64,000 nucleotides of DNA from Streblospio benedicti (GCA_019095985.1 JAGTTF010000197.1:292446-356445); one strand, 5' to 3'. Positions 1 through 10,992 are shown, counted from the stretch's first letter. Translations and numbers: made by a program. Notes: generated from the sequence alone by a model not told the origin.

Positions 1-845
1 ACCACAACAGTTAGTGTAAGCACAATTGGTCTCCAATAAAGTTTAGAAGAATAAAGTCTTTCACATGCACATAAGAATAGTTAAGTTCTTGCATGTAAAG
101 TAATGCAGCGCCACTCTATTGTAGAATCAAATGACAAAATAGACACATGTTCATGAAGTGTTATTAGCTGTCTCATTCAGCGCTATAGGTGTACAGTATA
201 CAAACACCTGCCTACCATCCGCATTGGTGGATACTGTAAACCACTGGAACCGGTCAAATCTACGGCTTTAACAAATCTATACAATTTTGACTATATAAAG
301 ATCATACATTATGTGTGTGACTATAGGCCTCTAAAGACTAAAGAGGAATCGAAACTCCAAATACCACATTGGTGGATACTGTTGGATAACCACTGGCACT
401 GTTCAAATCTATGCCTTTAACAAACCTGATACCATTTTGACTGTATAAAGATCATACAAGGAATCGAAACTCGCTATCACTGGATACACACTTGAGCACG
501 TGTTGCGCCTTCTGCCGCAACAATCAGAGGATACGGACAAGTACAAAGGATCGGCTGCGGGAGAGAGTTGTAGGAGCCGACAGCAAGGTGGGTTCAAATT
601 GTATGGCGTGGTGTGATTGTTTATTGTTGTATATATAAAGTTTATATATCTATCTACAGAACATGATAGAAGACTACGTATGTAAGAAAATTGAAAAAAA
701 AGCAATGAAAACCATCACAAGTATATAAATAGGTGTATACCACTGTTTGTGAATTAGAACTACAATAGACATGTACGATTGTTGAAAAAACAATGAAAGC
801 TGTCACAAGTGTATAGGTGTATACCACTTTTTTCATTTAGAACTA
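1..845. repeat. Two local tandem duplications, otherwise unannotated
   Basis: No coding signal. A unit of about 145 bp is present twice (about 218-361 and 363-475). Both copies carry the words CATTGGTGGATACTGT, CCTTTAACAAA-like, ATAAAGATCATAC and GGAATCGAAACTC in the same order. A second unit of about 85 bp is also duplicated (about 693-770 and 783-845), sharing GTGTATACCACT and TTAGAACTACA. The second copy is interrupted at its last TA by the MITE that follows. Confidence 0.6.
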
Positions 846-1032
846 CAGTAGAACCTCTCTATTAGGACTAAGGACCACTTTTCGGACTATTGTTCTCAGG
901 TGGTCTCAATAGAGGGGTGGTCTGTATACAGAGGTTCATTTGAATAGCTTATGAAGTTTTGGGACCGTGCAAAGTGGTCTTATTATAGAGGTGGTCTCAC
1001 CATCGAGATGGTCTTAATTGAAGGTTCCACTG
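846..1032 (+). mobile_element. pogo/Tigger-like MITE, near-complete
   Basis: Seen: CAGTAGAACCTCTCTATTAG at the left and the inverted GGTTCCACTG at the right, with TA on both sides (844-845, 1033-1034). Internal words such as GGTGGTCTCAATAGAG repeat through the element. Known: pogo-group mariner elements begin CAGT and duplicate TA. The element has no ORF, so it is non-autonomous. This orientation (TIR followed by ATTAGGACC) is called + throughout this annotation. Confidence 0.8.
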
Positions 1033-1034
1033 TA

Positions 1035-1600
1035 TACATTTGAAATGACAAGATGCTGCCAACATGATGATATGGTCAGTTACATAGTATCTGATGCCTG
1101 TAGTGCAACTTGCACTGCCTGAAATAATCTTAGAATCCTGCATCTTAGAGTGTGAAAGTACTTCGTATTACATACGCACACGAATTGCATTAAGATACGA
1201 GGAATTGTCCATTAAATTCCTCTATCTCCATTATGACGAGACCACTTATAATTCCCAAGCTCACATGTTTAACAGGCCCGTAGCCAAGAGTGCAAAACAG
1301 ACGAGGCAAATATGTTTGGCGAGGGTGTAGGCATTTGCCGTAGCCGCACAGATGTTCTAGGTGGATTGGAAGCATGCCCCCCCCCCTAGTTTTTCTTCAC
1401 TTCTGAGGCTCATAAATAAAACACAGTTATTGATTTTTAGAAGGCAAAATGTTCTTATTAAAAGTAAGCAGTACGTTCGTCAAGTATGGATGGAGATGCT
1501 TTTCAAACTTGTATAGTTTGATTTATGAGACATAATTACATGTAATTTTTGGAACATAAAAACAAATATGTTAACTCTCAGTTTCATTCAGGGTCCGAAA
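1035..1600. other. Unannotated stretch
   Basis: Short ORFs on both strands resemble no family and have no flanking splice signals. There is a poly-C run near 1378. Nothing else is recognised. Confidence 0.5.
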
Positions 1601-1604
1601 AAGC

Positions 1605-1660
1605 AATACCACCTCTCTATTGGGTCCAGCCTCATGTCCTGATAGAGAGGTTCTACTACA
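1605..1660 (-). mobile_element. pogo-like MITE fragment
   Basis: Only one end of the family is present: CACCTCTCTATTGGGTCC, then a right end GAGAGGTTCTACTA. Truncated on the other side. Confidence 0.6.
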
Positions 1661-2154
1661 CCATTAGCAAATAGATTCGTCAGACAACCATTCAGAATGT
1701 AAGAATAGCCATTGAATATACCATTAACTAAACTCCCCGTGTGCAGCACGGATTAGCAAAGGGCTTATCTGATATAACAACCATTCCCGTGTTGATAAAT
1801 GTACGTATCACCGACGACAGACCACCGAATTTCACGTGGCGACGTCTAGCGGGCTACACGGCACCCTCATTCCCCAGGTTTCACAGTAGCTGGTCATGCC
1901 GGTGTAGTCTCATAGTTCATTAAATCACAACACCGGATTCACCTTTAATTCCATAGACAGTTTCGCCAACTGCTGTTGGCATCATCAAAATGACTGAGAG
2001 GAGGTGAGAATTCGGTGGACAATGAAATTAAAGCTAAATCCAGTGCTGACTTCTAATGGAATATGCAACTGTATACTCACTGCCAACCCACTGAGCGCAT
2101 GGATAAGTGATCAGGGTACAGCACGACCTATTGAGAAACCCCTCTATTAAAAAC
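1661..2154. other. Unannotated stretch with a short inverted repeat partner
   Basis: About 50 bp at 1917-1970 (TTAAATCACAACACCGGATT ... GTTTCGCCAACTG) is the reverse complement of 5835-5882, so it is a small dispersed repeat. From 2129 the sequence grades into the 17-bp array that follows. No gene is seen. Confidence 0.5.
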
Positions 2155-2290
2155 AACCTCTCTATTGAGACCACCTCTCTATTGAGACCACCTCTCTATT
2201 GAGACCACCTCTCTATTGAGACCACCTCTCTATTGAGACAACCTCTCTATTGAGACCATCTCTCTTTTGAGACAACCCCTATATTGAGAC
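2155..2290. repeat. 17-bp minisatellite derived from the pogo-like MITE
   Basis: Eight consecutive 17-bp units with no indel (starts 2155, 2172, 2189, 2206, 2223, 2240, 2257, 2274). The unit is CACCTCTCTATTGAGAC or a one- to three-base variant. The same word occurs naturally inside the pogo-like MITE, so the array is probably an expansion of that internal segment. Confidence 0.9.
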
Positions 2291-2578
2291 AAGCTATGAG
2301 ATTCCAATTTTTCATAAATGATTGCAAAATCACTCTCACTATAGGGACCACCTCCCTACGTAGGACACTTCCCCTGCTGGTGCTTACAGAGAGATGAGAA
2401 CACTGCTCACTCTTACAGAGAGCATTTACTGCATCACAGCATTTATTCAACAATCAAGTAGCGCCTACCACACAATAGACCATTTCTAAAAACAACATGC
2501 TCTTCATGGCTGCAATTGGGTTGGATTTGGCAGTTTCTGCGGGATGTTAGGATGAGTTGTGAGCGTCATGTCATCCAA

Positions 2579-2650
2579 CAAGTGGATAATGAGGAGTACG
2601 TCAAGCGTTTGTACGTACGACGTACGAGACGCCTCCCTCTTCAACGTGAA
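2579..2650. repeat. ACGT-word element, copy of 5521-5592
   Basis: AAGTGGATAATGAGGAGTAC begins both copies. The rest is built of ACGT words (GTACGTACGACGTACGAGAC). The two copies differ by a few substitutions and a 6-base indel. No known family recognised. Confidence 0.75.
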
Positions 2651-2912
2651 AGAGCTAACCTTGATGTGTAATGTTTTCAGAGGAAGGTCAGAGATATTAT
2701 ATATGCTCTTTATTTGGGAAGGTTGACACGTAGTTTTTACATTCTTAACTAATATGCACACGAGTTGGTGTAACAGTATCAATGAATAATGCCTTTTCCA
2801 TTGCAAATGTAAGGAGAATTGTATGTATATTTTCCACATTTGATTTTTATTGCACTTTTTGAAATACCATATACATGTATAAAACACGAGGTCACGTGAT
2901 GTTGCATAATCG

Positions 2913-3026
2913 AATGATTTTCGCCAGACGTACCTTGGATTTCTGACGGCAGACGTCTCCTTTAACATGGGAGAGATAGGCAACTTCTTACGTGCACCAT
3001 GCAAGTTACGTCTGACGAAAATCATT
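2913..3026. mobile_element. 114-bp MITE-like element with ACGT-bearing TIRs
   Basis: Seen: 20-bp inverted ends AATGATTTTCGCCAGACGTA (2913-2932) and TACGTCTGACGAAAATCATT (3007-3026), with one mismatch between the arms. There is no ORF of its own. No clear target duplication is visible. The terminal word TACGTCTGACG recurs near 34608 and 37272. Confidence 0.65.
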
Positions 3027-3534
3027 GATTCCCCTGGCATTTTTCACCTGCACGTGTTTAGTTGAGCCTCCCATTGCGTAGTATTTAAATTGCTCTAATA
3101 CTTTTTAATGCGCTGTTTAAATGGAAACAAAAAACAACTTTCAGAATACACAGACCACATCTCATTGCATCTATACATACAAGCATATTTGTTCGGCCAC
3201 TGAGCATAACCTTTAAAGAATAAATATACAGTTTAATCGCAAAGTCCTAAAATTGCGCGCGTCTACGCAAGCCTTAATTTCTGACTCCATTGCTCACTGA
3301 GCATAATGAGAACTCGGTCTTGGCATTGTGCAAGTTGCTGCCCAGTATTCCCAGTATTTCTCAGGCAGTCAAATTCATGCAAACTTCGAATTACTTGGAA
3401 TTAGCCGCCACAGCTCGGAAGTCCCGCCGGAAAAAGCCGACAGTTAATTTATGCATTAAGTTCAACTGTTGAATATTCATGAGCGTCATGCCCCTGTGAC
3501 CTTGTGAGCGACAACGGAGACACTCAGCGAACGT
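3027..3534. other. Unannotated stretch
   Basis: Moderately AT-rich, with a CpG-containing patch near 3255 and 3410-3440. No repeat family, splice-flanked exon or RNA gene recognised. Confidence 0.45.
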
Positions 3535-3595
3535 GCGACGTTTGGCCACTTACGTCGTTACGTCGTTATGTCGTTACGCGTGACGTTGGCTGGGA
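3535..3595. repeat. ACGT-word block
   Basis: Tandem TTACGTCG/TTATGTCG words followed by GCGTGACGTTGG. Short and CpG-dense against a CpG-poor background. No paired copy found in this window. Confidence 0.55.
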
Positions 3596-3944
3596 GTGAT
3601 TGGCGCGGTTCAATGGGCGCAGATGGAGATTTGATTAGATCCGAGGGAAGTGAACGATGTGTGGCTAGGGGGAGGGGGTGGGCAGCAGGCCACTGAACGA
3701 TCCTTTCCGCTTAAAATCAAACGTTTGCGCGTCAAAAACACGCATTAGGAACTGACGTAAAGGTGCATTAAAATGTACGTCAACAGCAAGCTATCAAGAA
3801 CATGTCACATGATATTTCAACCCACGTTCTCGGGTACAAATGTCATGTTTTATGTAAACAAACCACACTGTGATGTGGGTTTAACCACTAAAGAGTCTGG
3901 TTGGTCAAGACTACGCGTCCAAGAAATCTGATTTTAGTCTCACT

Positions 3945-4222
3945 GTTCTTGCAAGCAAGCTCCTACCACTGTATTGACATAGCTGAAGAGACAGCTTGCA
4001 TTTTGACTATATCAAGTGGCCCTGGACTCGAACTCACGACCCCAAGGTTGTGAGACCAGAATGATACCATCATCCCAAGCAGCGCGCTGTTAAAAGGTTA
4101 CTTGGACGAACCGATGTCTCTGTAACCCCCAGCTTACATACTTGGTCAGTTATCATCTCAACCCAGAGGTCGTGGGTTCGAATCCCACCTGAGGACGGAA
4201 ATTTTTGGGAGGTCTAAGTTTC
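3945..4222. mobile_element. Composite of two tRNA-derived SINEs, head to head (copy 1)
   Basis: The left part (about 3945-4085) is SINE B on the minus strand: the reversed B box reads GGACTCGAACTCACG, followed by AGACCAGAATGATACCATCA. The right part (about 4086-4222) is on the plus strand, with the B box GTGGGTTCGAATCCCACCT. The same composite with the same junction (AAGCAGCG-GCTGTTAAAAGG) recurs at 42052-42345, so the pair has moved or been duplicated as a unit. Confidence 0.75.
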
Positions 4223-4322
4223 AGCCGTGTTAAGGTCTGTGATTCTATGAACTACTATGTATATATTTTTTTTTTCAAGTTTGCTCGTGAATTTAATTTT
4301 ACTCTCACTGTTCACTGAAACC

Positions 4323-4400
4323 TGGAGGACGTCGTTGAACAGTGGTAACGCATGACGTACACAAATGTACGTATGACGCACGAATTGTGTACACAGCCTC
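4323..4400. repeat. ACGT-word element, copy of 5938-6010
   Basis: Both copies share GAACAGTGGTAACGCATGAC-like sequence and then CGTACACAAATGTACGTA. The order and spacing of the ACGT words are conserved between the copies. Confidence 0.7.
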
Positions 4401-4461
4401 TTTCAAACACGCTCTGCGAGACTATAACATTTGATTGAATGCTAAGAATCTGGTTGATCGA

Positions 4462-5097
4462 CATAGGCAGATTCAGCGCGCCCCCCTCCCCTTTTCCCAC
4501 CAAAATACTTCATTTTCATAGTTTTTTTTCATGAAATCCCGCAAGTGCGCCCCCTCTTTTCCTTAAGGCTCCATAAAATTGATAAAATGTTTCTCGTCCT
4601 GCCTATTTTCCTACACATAGGAGGGAGGTCAATTTTATTTTTTATTTTTTATTTTGCTGATTTTTCCGTCCTTATATTATAGAAAAATTGAGGAGGAGTT
4701 CACTTTTTATTTTTTATTTTTCTTCCGCGCGAAATCTTTCATTTTGAATATTGGGCCATGAATGAACTACATGTGTTTTGATTGTATGTGAACGAAGTCT
4801 TTCTATTATCAAAATCATAAAACATAACTTAAAAACAACTTTTATTGTATTGAGTTGCAATAACAAACAATTATAGTATGATATAGTATACTATAGTATA
4901 ATTAAAGAAGTAAAATATCTAACGTGCATAGATCTAGCAAACAAATGACAGGGACCAGGCCCTCTTTGATCACTGCGGAGGCAATAAAAATGTTCAGGAG
5001 GCTGCACTATACACAGGAGGGAGGGGACGAAAACATTTTATTATTTTCATGGGGCCTAAGTGCGCCCCCCTTTTCCGAAAACCTGGATCTGCCTATG
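4462..5097 (+). mobile_element. MITE with CATAGGCAG ends, long form (636 bp)
   Basis: Seen: left end CATAGGCAGATTCAG, right end CTGGATCTGCCTATG, flanked by a perfect 6-bp direct repeat GATCGA (4456-4461, 5098-5103). Inside both ends are C-rich stretches (GCGCCCCCC, TTTTCC) and the word CCAAAATACTTCATTTTCAT seen in the short copies. The middle about 450 bp is AT-rich and absent from the 128-150 bp copies. The superfamily is uncertain because the target duplications range from 5 to 8 bp between copies. Confidence 0.8.
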
Positions 5098-5139
5098 GAT
5101 CGAGACATGAATACAAGTTGATTAAACTCGATGGCGGCG

Positions 5140-5350
5140 GCAGCAGCAGCATTCATAATCCGTCACCAGCGAGACGCCGCCGCCGCCGCCGTTATCTCAA
5201 CCCCCCCGCCGCCCCCTCTCTCTCTTGATGAGCGCCTTTGTGGTATTTAATCAGCCCTTTGTTCTGGCGGCGGCGATCCATCGTGGATCCGCCCGCCCCG
5301 GATCAAAGCCGGCGGCCGGGTAAAGAGCGTGTCCCCGGCGCTCGGGGCCA
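5140..5350. promoter_or_regulatory. GC-rich (CCG)n block, candidate regulatory module
   Basis: GGCGGCGGCAGCAGCAGCAT, then GCCGCCGCCGCCGCCG, C-rich sequence and TATTTAATCAG, followed by a CpG-rich stretch to about 5350. Similar blocks recur at 19320, 21240, 24690 and 59765. An ORF crossing it matches no family. The regulatory reading is inference. Confidence 0.3.
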
Positions 5351-5520
5351 TCTTTGCCAGAGCTGCTGGCGCAGGGCATTCAGCAGGTTTCTCACTTCTT
5401 TTGGGGCGAAGTGTCACAGGGAACCACACTCGGGCTTGATTTTTTTTGGCGGGAGTTGTTTGTGGAAGGTATGAATGGGTGTGATGTGTTGATTGATGCT
5501 TGTGTGTACGGTGACGTGAA

Positions 5521-5592
5521 CAAGTGGATAATGAGGAGTACGTCATGCGTCACCTTTGTACGTACGACGTACGAGACGCCTCTTCAACGTGG
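5521..5592. repeat. ACGT-word element, copy of 2579-2650
   Basis: Same order of words as the 2579 copy (GAGGAGTACGTCATGCGTC, then GTACGTACGACGTACGAGAC). It carries 6 extra bases in the middle. Confidence 0.75.
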
Positions 5593-5937
5593 ATGACAAG
5601 AAAGAGCGTACTTGCTGACCTCGAGTATTCCTCTGTATGACACTGATGATGATGCTTGAATGAAGGTTTTCTAGTGGGCTTTGGAGGCCCTGACCCCCCA
5701 CCCAAGAGATGTAGGCCCTTTTTCATACCGCCCGAGGACTTTTCAAACGGCATATTAAACTTCATTGTTCGCCAACTGTCCAACAACCCTCGCAAATCTA
5801 CAAGTCTAATCTCAGCAGGATGGACTCGCAGGACGCCAGTTGGCGAAACTGTCAATGGAATGAATCCGGTGTTGTGATTTAATGCAATATGAAACTTCAC
5901 CAACATGACCTATGTGTGGGGACAGCTGAGAAACCTG
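5593..5937. other. Unannotated stretch with short inverted repeat
   Basis: The region includes CGCCAACTGTCC near 5770 and CAGTTGGCGAAACTG near 5838, which can pair. The end (5835-5882) is the inverted partner of 1917-1970. No gene is seen. Confidence 0.45.
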
Positions 5938-6010
5938 AGGGGTACGTCATTGAACGATGGTAACGCGTGACGTACACAAATGTACGTACGTACGACGCAC
6001 GGGTCTTTCC
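5938..6010. repeat. ACGT-word element, copy of 4323-4400
   Basis: GGTAACGCGTGACGTACAC, then AATGTACGTACGTACGACGC. It has one more GTAC word than its partner at 4323. Confidence 0.7.
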
Positions 6011-7004
6011 ATCAGCTCGGTTTGTGGCGGCCACAGTGGCACATTCCATCACCATGGTATTTGCTGTGTATATCCTAACCTTCCACTGACTGCCGATACC
6101 GCAGCAACGTAGCGACCCCCCCCTCACGGGTGGAGTCCCCCCCCCACACACACACACAGCCCGTCCTTTGATGCGCCGCCGCCGCCGCCGGTGACAAGCA
6201 CGTGGCTGTTGTTATTGTCAATAGGCGCACCAATGAGACGCATTGATTTAGCAAAGCTGCAAAACTTCAAGATCTTGTTATGCGTGTCGGTTTGAGCAAA
6301 GTGCGACTTGAAAGACCGTTTCTACAAGTGATTCTAATCATTTGAGCAAATAGTGCTCGTGCTACGTGCGGATTATGTGGTTTGTTGGTGTACGCCACAT
6401 AAGGTTCACTGTGTTATGCTCACACCAACCTAGATCACTGCGCTCATCAAATAACCTATTGCTAAAAATCAAGAACCTAAATTTATGGTGATAGAGCCTT
6501 AAGACAGCATCACCTTGATTATGAAATAAGCCATCTCTGTCCGTAAAATAACCCAAAACGTTTACCATTCTTAAAACCCAATTAAAGCACCATTTGTTTA
6601 AGGAGGCCTACAAGCCCGCAAGTTACATTGTAAAATTGTATTGTAGATGTGAAATAACATTTATTGGAATTTGCACTGTGAAAATGCTATTGTATCGTAT
6701 TGTTCTTGCCACAATGACGCTGTTGTCGGATTGTTGACTCAATGATTGCGAGAAAAAGGACGCTTTTGTGACAGCTCCCACAGTTGGTCTGATTGTTTCA
6801 AAGAATGCTCAATCGCTTCCTTCATAACAGTGCTCTTTCTGCACAGTCAGATCTACACAGTCAGATACTAAAAATAGACAACTCACATGGAACAGAAACG
6901 TCTCACACCGCGTTGGTACCTGTTCCCAGTCGCAGAGGTCAAAGGTTCAAACGCCCATTGCACTTCCCTCGATACCAGATGCTCCCCCCCCCCCCACCCC
7001 ACCC
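6011..7004. other. Unannotated stretch
   Basis: Holds a short (GCC)n run near 6174-6190 and C-runs at 6130 and near 6988. A weak B-box-like GGTTCAAACGCC lies near 6944. Otherwise ordinary single-copy-looking DNA with no gene. Confidence 0.45.
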
Positions 7005-7145
7005 CCGCGAATATTTTCGGTGCGCAATTTCATAGCTAACTTTCATTAAGATAAACCTATTTCATAGCTGGTGGACAGTGAAAAGTAGGGGCATTCATAG
7101 CTGCTAGGGAGGGTGAAGAACAAGGTGGGTCATTTGGGGAAAGCA
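7005..7145 (+). repeat. Dispersed repeat M, copy 1
   Basis: CGGTGCGCAATTTCATAGCT, TAACTTTCATT, GACAGTGAAAAGTAGGGGCA and GCTGCTAGGGAGGGTG occur here in this order. The same words lie in reverse complement at 27057-27220. Unclassified. Confidence 0.7.
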
Positions 7146-7368
7146 TACCCGTTGACCGATATATGGAAGTGCCCCCCCCAGGGTTCAAACTCTGCCACAA
7201 ATGGACTGTTTTGATTGGCTGCTGCCAACTAGGTAATGGTCAAGTTAACCATGTGAATCACCAACAGAAATGGCTGGTGTGTTCAGGAGATATGTATTAG
7301 CGTCAAGGCAGCAGCCCTATTAATAACCCAGGACAGGTTCTCATCTGGCTGAATTGAGAGGGCCATAT

Positions 7369-7575
7369 ATATATAGCATTCATAAAGATGTATTCACCAA
7401 CATTTTTTTCCTAAATCACCGTAATATACCAATACATTTCATTGTCTTCCACCAATAATCATGACTTGTAATTGAATAGGTGCCATCACGTTTTACACAC
7501 TTAAATACAGGCAATTCACAATTCACAATCAAGATTTAGGACAAATAACCAATCACAGTTTTGCTATATGACCCC
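7369..7575 (-). mobile_element. MITE family B copy
   Basis: Shared family words are TTCACCAACATTTTTTTCCT, AAATCACC, CATTTCATTGTCTT, GCAATTCACAATTCAC, TCAAGATTTAGG and TTTTGCTATATGACC. The left flank GGGCCATAT...ATAGC is an imperfect inverse of the right end GCTATATGACCC, a probable TIR. Other copies: 15505, 21433, 22793 (reversed), 35635 (reversed). Confidence 0.7.
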
Positions 7576-8055
7576 CCCCCCCCTTTTAAAACACTGACTA
7601 GGAGCAGAAAAAGCACCAGCACGTGACCGAAATCTAATTTTGATCTAATAATCTAATAAGGAAAAATCAACATGGCCGAAGCAACGCTTCCGGTCCACCG
7701 TCGAACAGACCGATACGCACATCATATACTACCCTAACTGATAAGTATTCTCTGTAAATTGTGTGCACTTGCGATGGCGTTCACTGCTGTAGCTGTGAGA
7801 GAGACCACTGAGTACGGGAGAAGATGGCACATCCGTCTTACTGCTCCTCCCGGGGCTATTACACGGCCCGGTGCACGCTGGGTAATATCCAGTGGCACGG
7901 TAGTGATGCCGTGTACATGGCCAGTAGTTGGGAGTGGGTGGGGGTGGGGGGAGATTTGGGGGTGGAAGTGAAGGGATTCCAATGATGATGTTCATAGCCG
8001 GTTAGTAAGGGCATGGGGGTTGTTCGGCTACTGTAACGTTGGTGTGATCTATCAT

Positions 8056-8057
<2 letters not shown>
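7576..8057. other. Unannotated stretch
   Basis: C-run at about 7570-7583, then mixed sequence with a G-rich patch at 7930-7970. ORFs here are short and resemble nothing known. Confidence 0.4.

Positions 8058-8114
<57 letters not shown>
8058..8114. repeat. (GCA)19 microsatellite
   Basis: Nineteen uninterrupted GCA units. They create poly-Ala or poly-Ser readings in short ORFs, but no splice-flanked exon surrounds them. Confidence 0.95.
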
Positions 8115-8353
8115 CCAAAGACCCCTTCTTCCCGCCGTATGTTGACAAACTTGCCCCTCCTGCCGACCACGCTCATGGATCACAAGGTTTACTGCTGCCC
8201 CGCAATGGGCCGTGGCACATACTCTAATACGGTGGAGGCGGCGGCATCAATGGCTGGGTTTTGTTGTACTGGTTCTTCATTGTACAGAATCTTCTACACA
8301 GATGAGAAAGGTACACAGTAATACATATGGGAAAGATAGACTATATATATACA

Positions 8354-8522
8354 CTATAGAACCTCTCTATTAGGACCGCCTTTGGGACCAGTGTTAGGTG
8401 GTCTCTATAGAGAGGCGATCTCTATACAGAGGTTTATTTTTGGTAGGTTTGTGAGGGTTGGGGACGGTGAAAAGTGACCCTATTATAGAGGTGGTCTCAA
8501 TTGAATTAGAGGTTCTACTACA
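8354..8522 (+). mobile_element. pogo-like MITE, slightly degraded
   Basis: CTATAGAACCTCTCTATTAG at the left and GAGGTTCTACTA at the right, with GGTGGTCTC words inside. The first TIR bases have mutated. Confidence 0.7.
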
Positions 8523-8699
8523 TAGTACAATCATATGTGCACAGCACAGAGCGTGGACACGTGTACACAGCCAATGGTTGAGAGTTTCAATGTGAAACTC
8601 CACAGCTGGCAGGTCAATACAGCGGGTTAATCACGCCTCGGCAGGCCTCGTCAATACAGAGTTTATTATGCAAATGTAGGACAATTTGGACTGTAGGGA

Positions 8700-8810
8700 A
8701 TGTGTTGTACTGGTCCTTTACCACTCGGGACTGGTTCTCTATAGAGAGGTGGCCTTTGTGAGTCTATGAATGCTCGGGACCGCTGCTAATGACCTTACCA
8801 AGCGTGGATC
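8700..8810 (+). mobile_element. Decayed pogo-like MITE remnant
   Basis: GGTTCTCTATAGAGAGGTGG and GCTCGGGACCGC recall the family, but both ends are lost. Confidence 0.4.
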
Positions 8811-9169
8811 TATCTCTTTGATGGTGATGTTCATTTCCAGTTCATTGAAGTCCTTGTGTACGGTTTTTACACATGATGTTTTTTGCTCTACCCCTCTTGT
8901 TCTTCCTGGGTCTGATGGCTTCACTGAAGGCCAACTCTAGCAGGTGTTTCCGCCGGCAAATCAAATGACAGCCTCTTCCATTAGATGGCTCTGCTTTTTT
9001 CATTTGGTTAGTGATTTCATACAGTACATCCTTGATCCTTGTTGATCTTAGGGTACAATGTGGTTCCTACTGCATACCTGAGAGCATAAACATCCTACCT
9101 GCATAGCTGAGTAGTGTGGAACATCCTACTCAGTGTCCGAGGTCTATTTCCGGACCAAAGCCTCCAATT
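8811..9169. other. Unannotated stretch
   Basis: No repeat family, exon or RNA gene recognised. Confidence 0.4.
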
Positions 9170-9230
9170 CCCAGCCAATTATCAGCCCATTAATTAGGTT
9201 TGCGGCCGCCATCAATAATTGCTGTGTCTC
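9170..9230. promoter_or_regulatory. Homeodomain-site cluster, candidate enhancer
   Basis: CCATTAATTAGGTTTGCGGC followed by CGCCATCAATAATTGC puts TAATTA and ATTA-type cores beside a GC box within 60 bp. Factor binding is inferred from motif only. Confidence 0.25.
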
Positions 9231-9836
9231 GTGGGACCAATATCACGGCACGTCTTCATCGCGGCCTAAAAAATATACTTAACATATACTTAAAAACATA
9301 TATACTATAAGATATATCCATTTTTGAACAACATCGGGGTACATTATGTTCAAAGTCGATTTTCAGTAAAATAAAGCTATTACTTACGGATGGCCATCAT
9401 ATCCTATTGTGAAGCGTTTCCTAATCCACTTACTATGCTCAATAGCATGGCATTCTGGTCATGGCCATTCATATCCTGTAAATTAGTCCTGTCCCAGTCT
9501 GGCTCTCATGACTTTAAATTTACACTTCCAATAATTGATCCATTTGATCAGTTCTCTATGCTTGCAACGGCATTCACATTCAGCATGGCATTCTGGTCAT
9601 TCTGGTCTCACAACCAGGCGGCTGTGAGTTTGAGGTGCCGTCAAATCGAACCCACGCGTTGTGGGGGATGTTTGTGGATATTGCTGAAGACAATCTTCAT
9701 TTCACTTAGAGGTACCAGGGCCACACGGAGATTAAGGTTTGCCATCACTTGTGTCAGTGTACAGAGGTAGGAAGGTGCGAGAGAGAGGGTGATAGCAAGC
9801 TGGGAACAACATATTAGATTATTTGTTCTAAGTCTT
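9231..9836. other. AT-rich stretch with short internal repeats
   Basis: GGCATTCTGGTCAT occurs at about 9448 and 9588, and CATATCCT twice. From 9600 a degraded SINE B-like piece is possible (CTCACAACCAGGCGGCTGTG). No gene is seen. Confidence 0.4.
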
Positions 9837-9962
9837 TCTCCCCAGTTTGCCGTTAATTCTCAATTCTGATTGGTTAAGAGCCGTAGGAGATCAGGTTATC
9901 TCCCTACTTCTTTGTGAACGATAAACACCATCAAGTTAAATGATTCGGTTAAACTGGGGAGA
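9837..9962. mobile_element. Small foldback element, 126 bp
   Basis: Perfect 12-bp inverted ends TCTCCCCAGTTT (9837-9848) and AAACTGGGGAGA (9951-9962). There is no ORF and no obvious target duplication. Confidence 0.5.
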
Positions 9963-9978
9963 TAAAAAGGCAATGGTG

Positions 9979-10034
9979 TGTTTTAGTGTGGAGATGACAC
10001 TCGTGCAAGCTAGTATCATCTCCACACTAAAACA
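9979..10034. repeat. Perfect 19-bp hairpin
   Basis: TGTTTTAGTGTGGAGATGA (9979-9997) pairs without mismatch with its reverse complement at 10016-10034 across an 18-nt loop. It could be a transposon relic or a short hairpin transcript. The perfect stem is unlike the bulged stem of typical animal pre-miRNAs. Confidence 0.6.
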
Positions 10035-10756
10035 GACCATTATAATCTAGTCATTTCTACTATACGGTGACACCACCCTCTATTCCACAACATCCATCAC
10101 AGTTTATACAGACCGGGGATGTGTATTTGTCCAGTTTCGTATACATCTCTATAAATATCAGCCTCAAAATCCCCGACACATCTATGTAGCTCGCACAGCA
10201 AAAGGGGACCTGTACAACAGGGTTGAAAGGCGAACCAAAGGGACACTTATTCCAATCTAACATCAGCATAGATCAACCTGAAAATCCCACACACGGATAT
10301 GTAGCTCATACGGCTGTACGGCGAGCCGAAGGGACACTTGTTCCCGTGGTAATGATGAGCAACCAGCTTGGGGGGGATTTACTCACGCGCTATGGGGCAT
10401 CTGCACGGTCTGTAACCCGTCCTTTCGCTGAGTTCATCATATGCAGCACATACATTTGGGGGGGGGGGGGGGGCGGGGCGGGGCGTTCGTAAGGATATAA
10501 AGAACACTTGACACATAAGTTTGTAATCGTCCTTTGACAATTGCATTTTACATAGGCTCTCCTCTCTGCAATGTTTTACAGTGTTTTATGTTTACATTGT
10601 TTTAGATAAAGACCGTGTGAAATTGCCTTATTACAATGGTGGTGTTTAATAAAGACTTCCTATAGACAGTTGGCCTTACTTGGAGTTTCTACTGTTTATC
10701 CTCGAGTGGTCACCATAGATAGGAGGATCAAGTGATGAATGAAGAATACAACATGT
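10035..10756. other. Stretch with a local duplication and a 17-G run
   Basis: Near 10190-10340 a module recurs: a GTAGCTC...CAG phrase followed by GGCGAACCAAAGGGACACTT or GGCGAGCCGAAGGGACACTT. Both carry ACACATC/ACACGGAT-TATGTAGCTC, a tandem unit of about 100 bp. A poly-G run lies at about 10458-10474. No gene is seen. Confidence 0.5.
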
Positions 10757-10992
10757 TAAATGATATTAAAACAGAACAATTTATGAAGTCCAAATGGTAG
10801 GCCTTCTAAAATTTATTAAAATCACTAACTGTTGCATCTTCAATGCTTTATGAATCGAAAAATGTTATTTAAATGTTAAAATAACATTTTTCACGTGATA
10901 AAGCTTTGGAGATACGAAAATTTGTGATTTTTGATAAATTTTAGCATCTCTTGGACTTCATAATTTGATCTGTTAAGATATTATATGATAAG
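10757..10992. mobile_element. Long palindromic element, arms about 115 bp
   Basis: Left-arm words ACAGAACAATTTATGAAGTC, CTAAAATTTATTAAAATCAC and AAAAATGTTATTT are answered in reverse complement by AAATAACATTTTT, TGATAAATTTTAG and GACTTCATAATTTGATCTGT. The centre lies near 10876. One arm alone occurs at 58398-58503 inside a SINE, so the arm is mobile. Confidence 0.75.

Noticed and set aside
2155-2290. CRISPR array
   Set aside because: Direct 17-bp tandem repeats without spacers in an animal-type genome.
2504-3040. 178-codon minus-strand ORF
   Set aside because: Spans an ACGT element and the 2913 MITE. No recognisable domain.
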